Below, one piece after another: positions 34,932 through 43,483 of a DNA stretch of 64,000 nucleotides. The notes beneath the pieces were generated by a model that was given only the letters and a program-made list of their open reading frames with translations, did no database searches and was not told the DNA's origin. How positions within the stretch are numbered: the stretch's first letter is position 1; the number at the start of each line of letters is the position of its first letter. This DNA is from Sva-07 sp963716235 (GTDB taxonomy: Bacteria; Actinomycetota; Acidimicrobiia; Acidimicrobiales; Ilumatobacteraceae), in assembly GCA_963716235.1 (NCBI GenBank), contig CAVQTE010000012.1, forward strand, positions 73,017-137,016. The letters are read 5' to 3'. The translations under genes and the position numbers were made by a program.

Positions 34932-36542
34932 GTGAGACCACTTCCTCGTTGCGCTGCCACGGTGGTCGTTGTCGCCGCGCTCATCGCTTCCAGTTGTGGT
35001 GGCGGCTCATCGAGCACGGGTGCCGGTCCTTCGACCAGCGCAGTCCCGGCATCGGAGGTCGACGATCCCGCTGATCCAGGATCGGCGGAAGCCGCAGCGT
35101 TGATCAACGAGACGATCGCCTCGTTCGATCCCGACAATCTCGACGCCGCCGTGGCCGAGGCGGCTGCACTCGACCGGACGGTCGAGTTGGAGATGGCCGA
35201 ATGGTCGGGGCTCGAGGAGGCGCTCGGAGGACCTGACGCGACGGCCGCGGCGTTCGCATCCCAGGACCAGTTTTATGGCTCGCTTGCCGACGCAGTATCT
35301 GCCCCGCCGGTGCTCGGGTTCCGTCGAGCCCAGGCCGACGGCCCGAGCATCGGCATGGGACTGTTCGGCGGGATGATGGCGGTCGCTCTCGGCTCGAAGG
35401 GGATCGTTCAGGTCGGCAATGACGGAAAGACCGGAACGGCGACACTGGCCGAAGGAATCACCGTGACCGCAACGGCCGAGTCCGTGGCGTTGGCCATCGA
35501 TCTCACCCACGAGTCGGGCGGCATGACGACCAAGCTCAAGACCAACGTGAAGATCCTTCCCTGCCCCGACGTGAACGGAGAGTTCACCGTCGAAGCCACG
35601 ATCGACGTCGCGGCCTCCGCCGGCGGGAAGCAACAGAGCGGCAAGCTCGACGTGAAGATCACTGGTCAGTTGAACGACAACGCCGAGCTGGCAAGTTCGA
35701 CCACGGACATTCGCTTGAAGCGAGACGGTCTGGGCATGGGAGCGTTCGTCGACTCATCGATTTCCTACGGGTCCGACGGAACGGCTTCCACGAAGCTCAA
35801 CGACTTCAACTGGTTCACCACGAAACCGGAGGACTTCACCGAAAACGCCCAGTTGGCGGCTGTCTTCGGCCTCATCATCAAGCAGTATCTCCTCGACGCA
35901 GTCGAGGCGGGATACTCGTCGGGGCGGTGCGTCTCGATCGGCTACGGCGTTTCACCGGGCACGACCGGGCTCCAGCCCGGCAGTACTGCCACGATCACCG
36001 CCCGCCCGGTCGGCAAACAGGATGGGGTGCCGACCGGCGGCACCGTGCAGGCCTTGCTGTCGGCGGGCGAGAAGGCGGTCGATCCGTCGAGCACTCCGAT
36101 TCCGGTCGATGCGGTGTTCGACTACAGCGCTCCCGACGAGCCGAACAAGACCGGCACGGTTTCGCTCGAGTCCCGGTCCAAGCGGGGTGTCGGGCGTGTC
36201 GACATCAACTTCGACACCGCCCAAACAGCGGCATATCAGATCGTCGGTGGTCTCGACGACTGGCAGACGAACACCGCCGTGTGCGACATCATGAAGCCGT
36301 TCGTGCTCACGGGAATCCTCACCATGAACTTTTCGGGTGGGCTCTCGGGGACCTACCAGTACTCCGGTGGCCCGTTCAATGCCACCGGAAGCGGGACGTA
36401 CCAGATCTCGTTGCCGAACGGCCCGGGCCAGGCCGGCACGATGACGGGCAGCGGTGAGGGATCAGTTGACACTCCGCTCGGTCAGTTCTCGAACTCGGGG
36501 ACCGAGCAATACACCCTCACACCGATCCCGCCTTGCGAATGA
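34932..36542 (+). CDS. Large putative lipoprotein, unknown function
   Basis: A 536-residue secreted lipoprotein. The start V-R-P-L-P-R-C-A-A-T-V-V-V-V-A-A-L-I-A-S-S-C-G-G-G has a basic tip, a hydrophobic core and a lipobox ending at Cys 22. A Ser/Gly linker follows. The mature part is rich in Thr, Gly and alternating beta strands, with few Cys (P-C-P-D, R-C-V-S, V-C-D-I, P-P-C-E). A glycine-rich beta repeat (F-S-G-G-L-S-G-T-Y-Q-Y-S-G-G) occurs near the C-terminus. No family recognised. The upstream in-frame extension overlaps the alcohol dehydrogenase on the other strand and is ignored. Confidence 0.72.
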   Translation: MRPLPRCAATVVVVAALIASSCGGGSSSTGAGPSTSAVPASEVDDPADPGSAEAAALINETIASFDPDNLDAAVAEAAALDRTVELEMAEWSGLEEALGGPDATAAAFASQDQFYGSLADAVSAPPVLGFRRAQADGPSIGMGLFGGMMAVALGSKGIVQVGNDGKTGTATLAEGITVTATAESVALAIDLTHESGGMTTKLKTNVKILPCPDVNGEFTVEATIDVAASAGGKQQSGKLDVKITGQLNDNAELASSTTDIRLKRDGLGMGAFVDSSISYGSDGTASTKLNDFNWFTTKPEDFTENAQLAAVFGLIIKQYLLDAVEAGYSSGRCVSIGYGVSPGTTGLQPGSTATITARPVGKQDGVPTGGTVQALLSAGEKAVDPSSTPIPVDAVFDYSAPDEPNKTGTVSLESRSKRGVGRVDINFDTAQTAAYQIVGGLDDWQTNTAVCDIMKPFVLTGILTMNFSGGLSGTYQYSGGPFNATGSGTYQISLPNGPGQAGTMTGSGEGSVDTPLGQFSNSGTEQYTLTPIPPCE

Positions 36543-36578
36543 CTCGATGACCCGCCGAGCCAGGGGAGTCGCCCGCCG

Positions 36579-37111
36579 TCAGTCGAAGTACGCCGAGACG
36601 AGCCGGTCGTACGTGCCGTTCTGTTTGAGTTCGAGGAGTGCGCGGTCGATGTCCTCGAGGATGGGGCTGGCCTCGGGCAGCACGATGCCGTACGACTCGG
36701 GCTGGAGAATCGGGCCCGCAATCTGGGCGCCGTACCCCTGACCGATGAGGTACTGGACGATGGCGGTGTCGTAGACGAACGCGTCGGCGTCACCTGCTTC
36801 GAGGAGGCGCATCGCCGCATCCGGGTCGGTGACGGAGTCTGCAACGATTCCTGCCTCGCGGAGGAAGTCGTCGGACGTGGTGCCCCCGATGGTGACGACG
36901 TCGCGACCGTAGAGATCCGACACGGATTGGATGTCGCTCTCGAACCGCTCCACCGTGAGCTCGGCGGTCAACGTGGCCACCAGCAGGACGCCGCAGAGCA
37001 TCCAGAACATGCTGATCAGTCGCGACGTGGCGCGCCGAGGTACTGCGTCGCCGTACCCGACCGTGAACAGCGTGACGCTGGCCCACCACACACCATGGAA
37101 GGCCCCTCGCC
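36579..37111 (-). pseudogene. Truncated second copy of the glutamate-receptor-type channel
   Basis: This segment matches the C-terminal half of the intact channel gene (27058-28125) almost base for base, same strand. It holds the pore (T-V-G-Y-G-D), the second membrane helix and the second ligand-binding lobe ending A-Y-F-D. A 12-bp difference removes T-A-E-V from the T-A-E-V-T-A-E-L-T run. Homology stops abruptly at about 37111, inside the sequence for A-F-H-G-V-W-W; the signal peptide, first lobe and first helix are missing. Upstream of the break lies an unrelated nuclease-type fragment. It cannot make a working channel. Confidence 0.85.
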
Positions 37112-37297
37112 AGAGACGATCACACGAGTCGGGATCTTCTCCACGCCGGGGTCAGCGGCGACGATGTCCATCAGCGCGAGGAGGAGCGCCAACTTGTACG
37201 TCGCCGTGCGGCGCCCCTCGTCGATCACGCGAAGCAGCCGCTCGGTCAGCAACTCGTTGCTGGCCACAACCACTCCACTATGACCAGGGCGTCCCAA
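37112..37297 (-). pseudogene. N-terminal remnant of an HNH-type restriction endonuclease-like gene
   Basis: The frame reads S-N-E-L-L-T-E-R-L-L-R-V-I-D-E-G-R-R-T-A-T-Y-K-L-A-L-L-L-A-L-M-D-I, then I-P-T-R-V-I. This is the typical opening of predicted HNH-family restriction endonuclease-like proteins of actinobacteria. It ends where the truncated channel copy begins, about 60 residues in; the HNH domain is gone. The join of two gene fragments marks a deletion or recombination point. Confidence 0.5.
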
Positions 37298-37337
37298 TGG
37301 ATCACTGCTCCGCCCGAACCGCTCATGCCGTCGCAGG

Positions 37338-37682
37338 TCAGCCGTCGAGGTATGTGTCGCGGACCGTGGTCAACAGCGTGCCGCCATGTGCGACGCGACC
37401 GGATGCGTCGAGCACCTGCACCTCGAAACCGGGGTAGTGCTTGGCGAATCGGTGGTCACGCCACGCTTTGACATGAGTCGATCCTTTGAGCGCCCGTTCA
37501 TACGGGTACTGGGTCACGCCGCCCTTGTCGCTGCGGACGTCGCGTCGGTCGCGTCCATGCAGTATCTGGACTCGAAATCCCTCGATCTTCTCGATCCGGC
37601 GTTCGACTTGCTTCACCGTCGCCATGATCGAATCGTACGTGACCCGCAAGGACCACGCGTGCCCTGTGCCGTCGGCGAACAC
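37338..37682 (-). CDS. Hypothetical accessory protein (downstream partner of 37730-38131)
   Basis: The coding sequence ends T-T-V-R-D-T-Y-L-D-G and contains K-Q-V-E-R-R-I-E-K-I-E-G-F-R-V and Y-P-Y-E-R-A-L-K-G-S. Start is uncertain: an ATG at 37625 gives 95 residues, a GTG at 37682 gives 114. A CTG at 37733 overlapping the upstream gene's TGA would give 131 residues with sensible sequence (S-I-D-L-V-E-E-S, then D-A-V-F-A-D-G-T-G-H-A-W). The upstream residues look protein-like, so the ATG is probably too short. No family recognised. Confidence 0.5.
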   Translation of the reverse strand: MFADGTGHAWSLRVTYDSIMATVKQVERRIEKIEGFRVQILHGRDRRDVRSDKGGVTQYPYERALKGSTHVKAWRDHRFAKHYPGFEVQVLDASGRVAHGGTLLTTVRDTYLDG

Positions 37683-37729
37683 GGCATCGAGGTGCCCGCA
37701 TCCCCGTGATTCCTCAACGAGATCGATGC

Positions 37730-38131
37730 TCAGTCCGGCTCCACTCCGCCAAGGGTGAACATCGAGGCGCCACCCCCAACGTCGATCATGTACTGGCCCG
37801 TCGTGCGATCGTTTGCCCGACGCTTCGCCGCGACGTCTTCGGGTTCGATGCCGTCGATCCACTCGACGTAGAACTCGGTCGGACTGGAGAAGTGGAACGT
37901 CGCGACCCGGTCGTCGCACGTCGCCGGGGCACCACCACGGTTCACGAAGATCCCGGCAGCGACGAACACTTGCACGAGTTCGTTCCACGTCCACCCCGGG
38001 TAGTTCTCCGCCACGAAGGTCGCTGTGTAACCGTGGCAGATCGGGATGACGTGCCCGTAGTGCAGCAGGCGCTTGCACTCGTCGAGCGTGCGGTGCTCAC
38101 GGAAGTGGGAAACGTCAACGTCAGTCGACAT
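37730..38131 (-). CDS. Hypothetical accessory protein
   Basis: A 133-residue protein beginning MSTDVDVSHFREHRTLDECK, with H-G-Y-T-A-T-F-V-A-E-N-Y-P-G-W-T-W-N-E-L-V and E-F-Y-V-E-W-I-D-G-I. The ATG has aaagga about 5 nt upstream. It is followed directly by the gene ending at 37338, probably an operon. No known family. The surroundings (broken genes and a helicase) suggest a mobile or defence-type accessory region, but no function can be assigned. Confidence 0.55.
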   Translation of the reverse strand: MSTDVDVSHFREHRTLDECKRLLHYGHVIPICHGYTATFVAENYPGWTWNELVQVFVAAGIFVNRGGAPATCDDRVATFHFSSPTEFYVEWIDGIEPEDVAAKRRANDRTTGQYMIDVGGGASMFTLGGVEPD

Positions 38132-38473
38132 GTCGGTCCTTTCATCGCACCTGGCGTTGCCACCTTGCCATCGGCAGGTTGGCGGACTGTCAGCGGGCCA
38201 GGCCCCTCGAGTCCTCTGGATGAGAACCCCAACGATACCGCATAGCTCGGCGGGCCAGTTTTCCAATGACGGTCCGACGTCGCGATCAACCAGGTGAGGT
38301 GTCTTGCGAATGAGGCGCGCACCGCCGAACCACTCGATACCCCGCCCGTGACGTCGAAGAGATGGCACGGGTCTCCGCGCTCTGGTCGTGCGACGTGCAC
38401 GGTTGACAGCACGGTGATTTCTCGAGAACCTGGCCGGGTGGACGAACCATCCCATGATCAGGACGGTGCTGAA
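38132..38473. other. Non-coding stretch in the accessory region
   Basis: No reading frame here has protein-like composition. The first 15 bases carry the ribosome binding site for the minus-strand gene starting at 38131; a promoter for it should also lie here. Nothing else stands out. Confidence 0.4.
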
Positions 38474-38722
38474 ATGGTCCTGCTCAACGTCAGTCGAAGT
38501 GAGGCACTGCTGCTCGCGGATGGCCTCCGAAGCATGGAGTATTGGGACTACGCGACAGAACTGGACCTGCCTCGGCGGAACGGGCAGGTCTTCCTCCCGG
38601 AAGATGACGGCTCGTGGTGGTGTGAGGTTGCGGCCGGGAGCGATGAAGAGCACGCGATTGAGCAGATTCGACTCCTGCGCCAACTCGCCGCTCGGGTCGA
38701 ATCGCAGGTCGGCAAGGGGTAG
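38474..38722 (+). CDS. Small hypothetical protein
   Basis: An 82-residue ORF: MVLLNVSRSEALLLADGLRS, then M-E-Y-W-D-Y-A-T-E-L, E-D-D-G-S-W-W-C-E-V-A-A-G and a closing helix with E-H-A-I-E-Q-I-R-L-L-R-Q-L. The composition is protein-like, with an alpha-beta-alpha look, and the ATG is better than the longer frame upstream. No family recognised. It converges with the helicase gene. Confidence 0.45.
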   Translation: MVLLNVSRSEALLLADGLRSMEYWDYATELDLPRRNGQVFLPEDDGSWWCEVAAGSDEEHAIEQIRLLRQLAARVESQVGKG

Positions 38723-38794
38723 GCGACGCTTCGCTCGATCGACGGAGTAGCCGTAAAGACCTGTGGGCCCAGGGGGTCACCCGTACCCCGTCTT

Positions 38795-41700
38795 CTACGC
38801 GACAGCAGCAGCAGCGAACTGGGTGAAGAGGTCGGCTGGCAGGCGGTGCTCAAGTCGCCACGTGATGGCGATCGGGCGCTCCCCCTCGTGGCTGACGTAC
38901 GTGGCTGGTCCCAGACACCAGAGGGAGCGGTCGTCCGCGCGGAGCCGTGCGAACAGCACGGCGTTGGACCCCAGCGCTTCGTGGTTGAGGTATCGCTGGC
39001 CGGTCGGACTGGCCAGTGAGGTCGCCGACTGGGATTCCCAATGGATGAGGTCGCGGCTGATCGCGTAGTCGCGATATCGGGTGGTCGGGGAGAAGTCGCC
39101 GCTCGACTTGTCGAGCGTGAACGCGAGAAGGTCGACGTTCGAATCGGCGAGCCACTTGACGCCGCTGTCCCAGCGCGGCGGGATCAAGCCAGTCCCTTCG
39201 CCGAAGGCAGCCTGGATCTCCCGCCGGGTGTAGCGGGCGTGAACCCCGAGCGGTACCGAGCCGTCGGGATCAAGGGGAACGGTGGTGTGGGTGACGTTCC
39301 GACGGAGCACGTCGACGAGCTCCACCAGTTCCGCGCAGACCTCCCGGTGACGCCAAGAGCTCGCGGATCGCTTCGCCGGCGGTTGACGGTGACTCTTGGT
39401 GGTACATCGAAGCGAGCAGCATGCTCGCGTAGCGCTGCTTACGGATCGGGAGTGTCGTCAAATCTGGTGCCTGCTCGCCCGACACGAGGTCGGCGTAGGT
39501 CTGCAGACGCTCGTCATCGTCGACGTGGAGGAGTCGGGCGAGGGCACTCGCGAACGTCTTGTGATACGGAGTCTCGGTGGGTGCCGGCAAGAACCCAGCG
39601 GCTCGGCGGAGCTCCGACCAGCCGCGTGATCCCGCGTAGACATCGGTCAGCTCGAGACCGCTGGCGTCGAGGAACTTCCCGAGCGACACGTCTCCGATCG
39701 AGCGCAGCTCCGCCACGCGTTGAGGGAAGTTGCTGGGGATGGCGGATCGAATGCTGGCGAGGACGACGTCGCGAGCGACCCGGTCGAGTTCCATGTGGCA
39801 TCCCGCTGGCAGGAACGGGAAGTCCCGAGCGATTTGTCGTTCAAGGTCGGAGCGTGACCCTCCGAGCAGCGCGGGTAGCGCAAGTCGAATCGAAACTCCT
39901 TTCGGTGCAGGCCCACGAAGTCGAGGACCGTACAGAGCGCCTTGTCGTCAGCCTTTCGGAGACCGCGGCCGAGTTGCTGGAGAAACAGAGTGGCGCTTTC
40001 GGTGGGACGCAGCATCAAGATGGTGTCGACCGAGGGGACATCGACGCCTTCGTTGAACAGGTCGACCGTGAAGACGATCGCCACCTTCCCGTCGCGCAGA
40101 TCCCGCAGCGCCCGGTCGCGCTCATCGTCGAGTGTCTCTCCCCACACCGCCACGGCGGCGATCCCTCTGCGGTTGAACTCGTCGCTCATGAACCGAGCGT
40201 GAGCAACGCTGACGCAGAAGCCGAGGGCTCGCATGTTCGACAGATCACCGATGCGCCGCCGAAGCTGCTCGATGACCTGGCCCACCCAGATGTGATCGGC
40301 GGTGTAGACGTTGGTGAGCGCCGTCACGTCGTATCCGGTGCCCCGTCTGAACGGCACCTCCCGCAGGTCGAGGCCGTCGTGGACCCCGTAGTAGGCGAAC
40401 GGAACGAGGTACTGCTGATCGATCGCCTCCCACACCCGCAGCTCGGCGGCGATCCGTCCGTCGAAGAAATCCTGGACGGCGAACCCGTCGGTGCGCTCCG
40501 GTGTCGCGGTGAGGCCGAGCAGCTCCCGCGGGCGGAGGCGTTCGAGGAGGGCGCGGTACGTCGGCGCAGCGGCGTGGTGAAACTCGTCGATGACGACGAC
40601 GTCGAAGTGCGTCGGGTCAATGGAATCGACGCCGGATGTGGTGAGGCTTTGCACGGACGCAAAGACGTGCTCGAAGTCCTTCGGACGGTGTGATCCCACC
40701 CAGAGTTCGCCGAAGGCTGCATCGTGAAGTGCGTGGCGAAAGGTGAGGAGACTCTGATTGAGGATCTCTCGACGGTGAGCGACGAAGAGCAGCCGGGCGC
40801 GAGGCAGCGTCTTCCTCAGGTTCCGGTAATCGACCGCCGCCATGACGGTCTTGCCAGTGCCAGTTGCAGCGACCAGCAGGTTCCGGTGATGGCCGTGTGC
40901 GCGAGCGACCTCAATGCGCTCCAGCATCCGCTCCTGAAAGGGCCGCAACGACAATTCGGTCGGGGGTATCGCCGAGTCTTCACGATCGTCGGATCGAGCC
41001 GTGCGTTGACGGAACTGGTCGAGATCGAATGGCTCGAAGTCGCCGCTCGCCCAGTACGTCTCAAAGACCGCCGCCATCTTGGCGATGACGTCCGGGTTCT
41101 GGGCCGACGACAGGCGGACGTTCCACTCCAATCCCGGCACCATCGCGCTGTGGGTGAGGTTCGATGATCCGACGTAGGCAGTTGACTGCCCGCGCGCTCG
41201 CTTGAAGATCCACGCCTTGGCGTGTAGGCGTGTGGTGGTCTGGTCGTACGAGACACGCACATCGGCGCCCGCGTCGGAGAGGGCCTCGAGCGCCTCGGCC
41301 TGAGTGCTGTAGGTGTACGTCGTGGTGAGGATTCGAACTCGACCACCGTTGTCCAGGTGGCGGCGAAGCGCCGTCAGCATGGGCGCGATGCCCGAGAGTC
41401 GGACGAACACGACCAGGACGTCGATGCTGTGCGCTGAGGGAACTTCAGCGATTAGTTCATGCAGGACCCGCGGCTCGCCGGGGGCGTTGACCAGCAATGT
41501 GCTGTCTCGGAGTGCGGTGAGCGGCCGCTCAATGGATTGGTACGAGCCGTCGGGCAACCGGGGCTCGACGGCTGAGAGCAGCATGGCGGGCGGGGTGAGC
41601 CGGAGATCGTCGAGTGCGTCAGGAGATCGAGCAGCCAGGAGGTCAACGATGTCCTGGACGATCGCCAGGCCCGTGGTTGTCCGCTCCTCGTCGCTCAGTG

Positions 41701-41881
41701 ACTCAAGAACGATGGACACGACGCGCCCGACGTGCTCGGCGAGTCTCGATGAAGCCTCAGCTGGGTGCAACGGATCGAGGCGGGCTCGTGATGCTTCCTC
41801 GAGTCGGTTGACGATGCTCTGAAGCGCGTCTGTGACGAGCTCGTCGTAGAGCCCGACAGCCAATGCACCTTCTTCACCCAC
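38795..41881 (-). pseudogene. PLD-like + DEAD/DEAH helicase + DUF3427 protein, two frameshifts
   Basis: From GTG 41881 the protein has a phospholipase D-like nuclease domain (R-L-H-A-K-A-W-I-F-K, then G-S-S-N-L-T: one HKD-type motif). Next is a superfamily 2 helicase: L-V-A-A-T-G-T-G-K-T-V-M-A (Walker A), V-V-V-I-D-E-F-H-H-A-A (DEFHH in place of DEAH), L-L-G-L-T-A-T-P-E-R and Q-Q-L-G-R-G-L-R. The frame breaks near 39840 (resuming A-L-L-G-G-S-R-S-D-L-E-R-Q) and again near 39355 (resuming H-R-E-V-C-A-E-L-V-E-L-V), ending at 38795 with DUF3427. Rejoined length is about 1030 residues, normal for this architecture. These proteins occur in accessory and defence islands; activity is unproven. Confidence 0.8.
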
Positions 41882-42069
41882 CTGGTGATGTTGGCATGCG
41901 GCGCTCCATCGGCTGGACCGCTCGTTCGTCCGGCCTCGGCGTCGGCATTCGTGAAGTCGCTCGTGAGGATCCAGATGTCGGCGTCGACTTCGGCCATCCG
42001 TCGTCGCTGGGTCGGTGCAATCTTCCAGCCCCGGCTCACCCGCTCGACGTTCCAGGTCGCAATCCGCGC
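41870..42069 (-). pseudogene. N-terminal remnant of an endonuclease/exonuclease/phosphatase-family gene
   Basis: The frame reads R-I-A-T-W-N-V-E-R-V, then P-T-Q-R-R-R-M-A-E-V-D-A-D-I-W-I-L-T. This is the opening of EEP-superfamily nucleases (the Asn of the W-N-V motif is a metal-site residue). No start codon lies just before it, and after about 65 residues (R-W-V-K-K-V-H-W) the frame runs into the helicase start out of frame. So both ends are lost. The remnant is between the NERD gene and the helicase gene. Confidence 0.6.
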
Positions 42070-42080
42070 TACGTGATGGA

Positions 42081-42932
42081 TCAGGTCGAGGCGGGAAGCT
42101 TCGCGCTGAGTTCGCGGGCGAGAAGGGCGATGAGCTGCGGCTCCAGCGGGCCGGGCTCGCGAATCTGGCTGATCAGGTCCTTGGCCCACGTCACAACCGC
42201 GCCGTTGATCCGTATCGCCCGGAGGCGGAACCCCCAGTTGGAGTCCGTGAAGCACAGCACTCCATGGATCGGGACAGCCTCGAACCCGATCGGTTCGAGT
42301 ACGGCATGCACGGCATCTCGCTGCCAGCCGAGTCCCTCGACGAGCTTGGTCTGGTTCCGACCGTTGACGTACAGCCGGTCCTCGCCGGTGAAGAGGCCAC
42401 CGGCGTGGCGGCGCTCGACCTTGCCGGTGTAGTTCTTCGCGTCGACGATCCAGATGCCGCTCGGTGCGATCACGAGGTGGTCAAGGTTGCCCTTGGTCTT
42501 GGGGACCTTGCGGTCGTGCAAGACGTGGCCAATGTCCGACAGGTGCTCGCTGAGCCGTTGTCCGAGCCGTTCCTCGCCGTCGGCGCCCTTCGCCCATGCG
42601 ATGGTGGAGCGCGATGGTGTCGAGGCGCAGGCGGAATTGTCTCGTTGCTCACGTGCCGCGCGGCGTTCGTACTGCTTCATTGCCGAGATGCCGGCTGTCC
42701 CGACGACGATCGGTGGGGGTGGTGGCAGTGGTCGTGGCGCCGCAGCGTCGGCGGGAGCTCCAGCGAGGGCATGCCCGAGAACAGCTGCGGCCGCAGGCTG
42801 CTCCGGTCGGCACTCGACGCATGTCACCTGCTTGGTCGAACGGTCCCACCAGGCCTGCGTCATGGCAGGAACTGCCGTCGCGCAGCGGGCGCAGGATCCG
42901 TCATAGCGGAGAGAGATCACGCGCGCGTCCAT
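42081..42932 (-). CDS. NERD-domain protein with N-terminal zinc-ribbon-like Cys pairs
   Basis: A 283-residue protein. The N-terminus has C-A-R-C and C-V-E-C, a likely zinc-binding pair, followed by a Pro/Ala-rich linker. The C-terminal half is a NERD (nuclease-related) domain: G-A-D-G-E-E-R-L-G-Q-R-L, then G-N-L-D-H-L-V-I-A-P-S-G-I-W-I-V-D-A-K-N-Y-T-G-K-V. The D-x(n)-D-A-K-N pattern matches the PD-(D/E)XK nuclease-like core. NERD proteins are common in accessory islands; DNA cleavage is plausible but unproven. The ATG at 42932 is preferred because the C-A-R-C motif follows it closely. Confidence 0.82.
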   Translation of the reverse strand: MDARVISLRYDGSCARCATAVPAMTQAWWDRSTKQVTCVECRPEQPAAAAVLGHALAGAPADAAAPRPLPPPPPIVVGTAGISAMKQYERRAAREQRDNSACASTPSRSTIAWAKGADGEERLGQRLSEHLSDIGHVLHDRKVPKTKGNLDHLVIAPSGIWIVDAKNYTGKVERRHAGGLFTGEDRLYVNGRNQTKLVEGLGWQRDAVHAVLEPIGFEAVPIHGVLCFTDSNWGFRLRAIRINGAVVTWAKDLISQIREPGPLEPQLIALLARELSAKLPAST

Positions 42933-43378
42933 GTGGACGCATCGGCACACGCAGAGCGCAGCTTGATTCACAGTCGTATCTGGTTTCGCCTGGCCATCGG
43001 CGGCAGCCCCTACCAGCCGTGCCACTATGGCTGTCGTGCCGAACGGATCCAGTGAGACGATGAAGAACCATGCGTCGTTCATCTGGTCGGTGGCATCGGG
43101 CTAGGGCTCGCGCGGGGCCGATGCGCGAACACAGATGGGACGAGCCCGTTGCCACTGCCCACCTTGCGGAGCGGTGGCCGAACCGTGGCCTCTGTAATGA
43201 CTCGTTCACCGGCTTCCTGCGCACCTGGCCCGACCGCTAGCGTCCCCCGCGACATCCCCGTGAGTACCGAACACATCGACAACGAGTACGAGCGCGGCCG
43301 GATCATCGCCCGTCGCTGGGCTGGCTACGTCGCCCGAAGTCGGCGCGCTCGCTTGCGGGCCCTACGATGACCGGTCCC
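42933..43378. other. Intergenic stretch before tRNA-Lys
   Basis: No firm gene. A 36-codon ORF (GTG 43260 to 43370) reads S-T-E-H-I-D-N-E-Y-E-R-G-R-I-I-A-R-R-W-A and is protein-like, but is too short to call. The last 30 bases hold a promoter-like element for the tRNA. Confidence 0.35.
43363..43368 (+). promoter_or_regulatory. -10 box of tRNA-Lys promoter
   Basis: TACGAT, ten bases before the first base of the tRNA, would start transcription about four bases upstream of it. The surrounding 19-mer recurs at 31247-31265. No good -35 hexamer is visible. Confidence 0.5.
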
Positions 43379-43450
43379 GCCTCTCTAGCTCAATGGTAGA
43401 GCAGTGGACTTTTAATCCATTGGTTCAGGGTTCGAGCCCCTGGGGAGGCA
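43379..43450 (+). tRNA. tRNA-Lys (anticodon TTT)
   Basis: All four stems fold. The acceptor GCCTCTC pairs with GGGAGGC, the D stem GCTC with GAGC, the anticodon stem GTGGA with TCCAT, and the T stem CAGGG with CCCTG around TTCGAGC. The anticodon loop is CTTTTAA, anticodon TTT, with a 5-nt variable loop. Discriminator base is A at 43450; CCA is not encoded. Total length is 72 nt. Confidence 0.97.
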
Positions 43451-43483
43451 CTCCGTCAGTCGGTGGCGTCGCCGCACCGGCCG

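Noticed and set aside
38795..41881. Three separate genes (DUF3427 protein, short middle ORF, helicase)
   Set aside because: The pieces join in order with only single-frame changes and give the known full-length architecture, so one broken gene is the better reading.
43260..43370. A 36-codon ORF before tRNA-Lys
   Set aside because: The composition is protein-like, but there is no ribosome binding site, no -10 box at the right distance and no homology known to me. Left as a remark only.
43379..43450. tRNA-Lys as integration site of the 36.5-43 kb accessory segment
   Set aside because: Integration normally uses the 3' end of the tRNA, which faces away from that segment. No repeated copy of the 3' end and no integrase were found.
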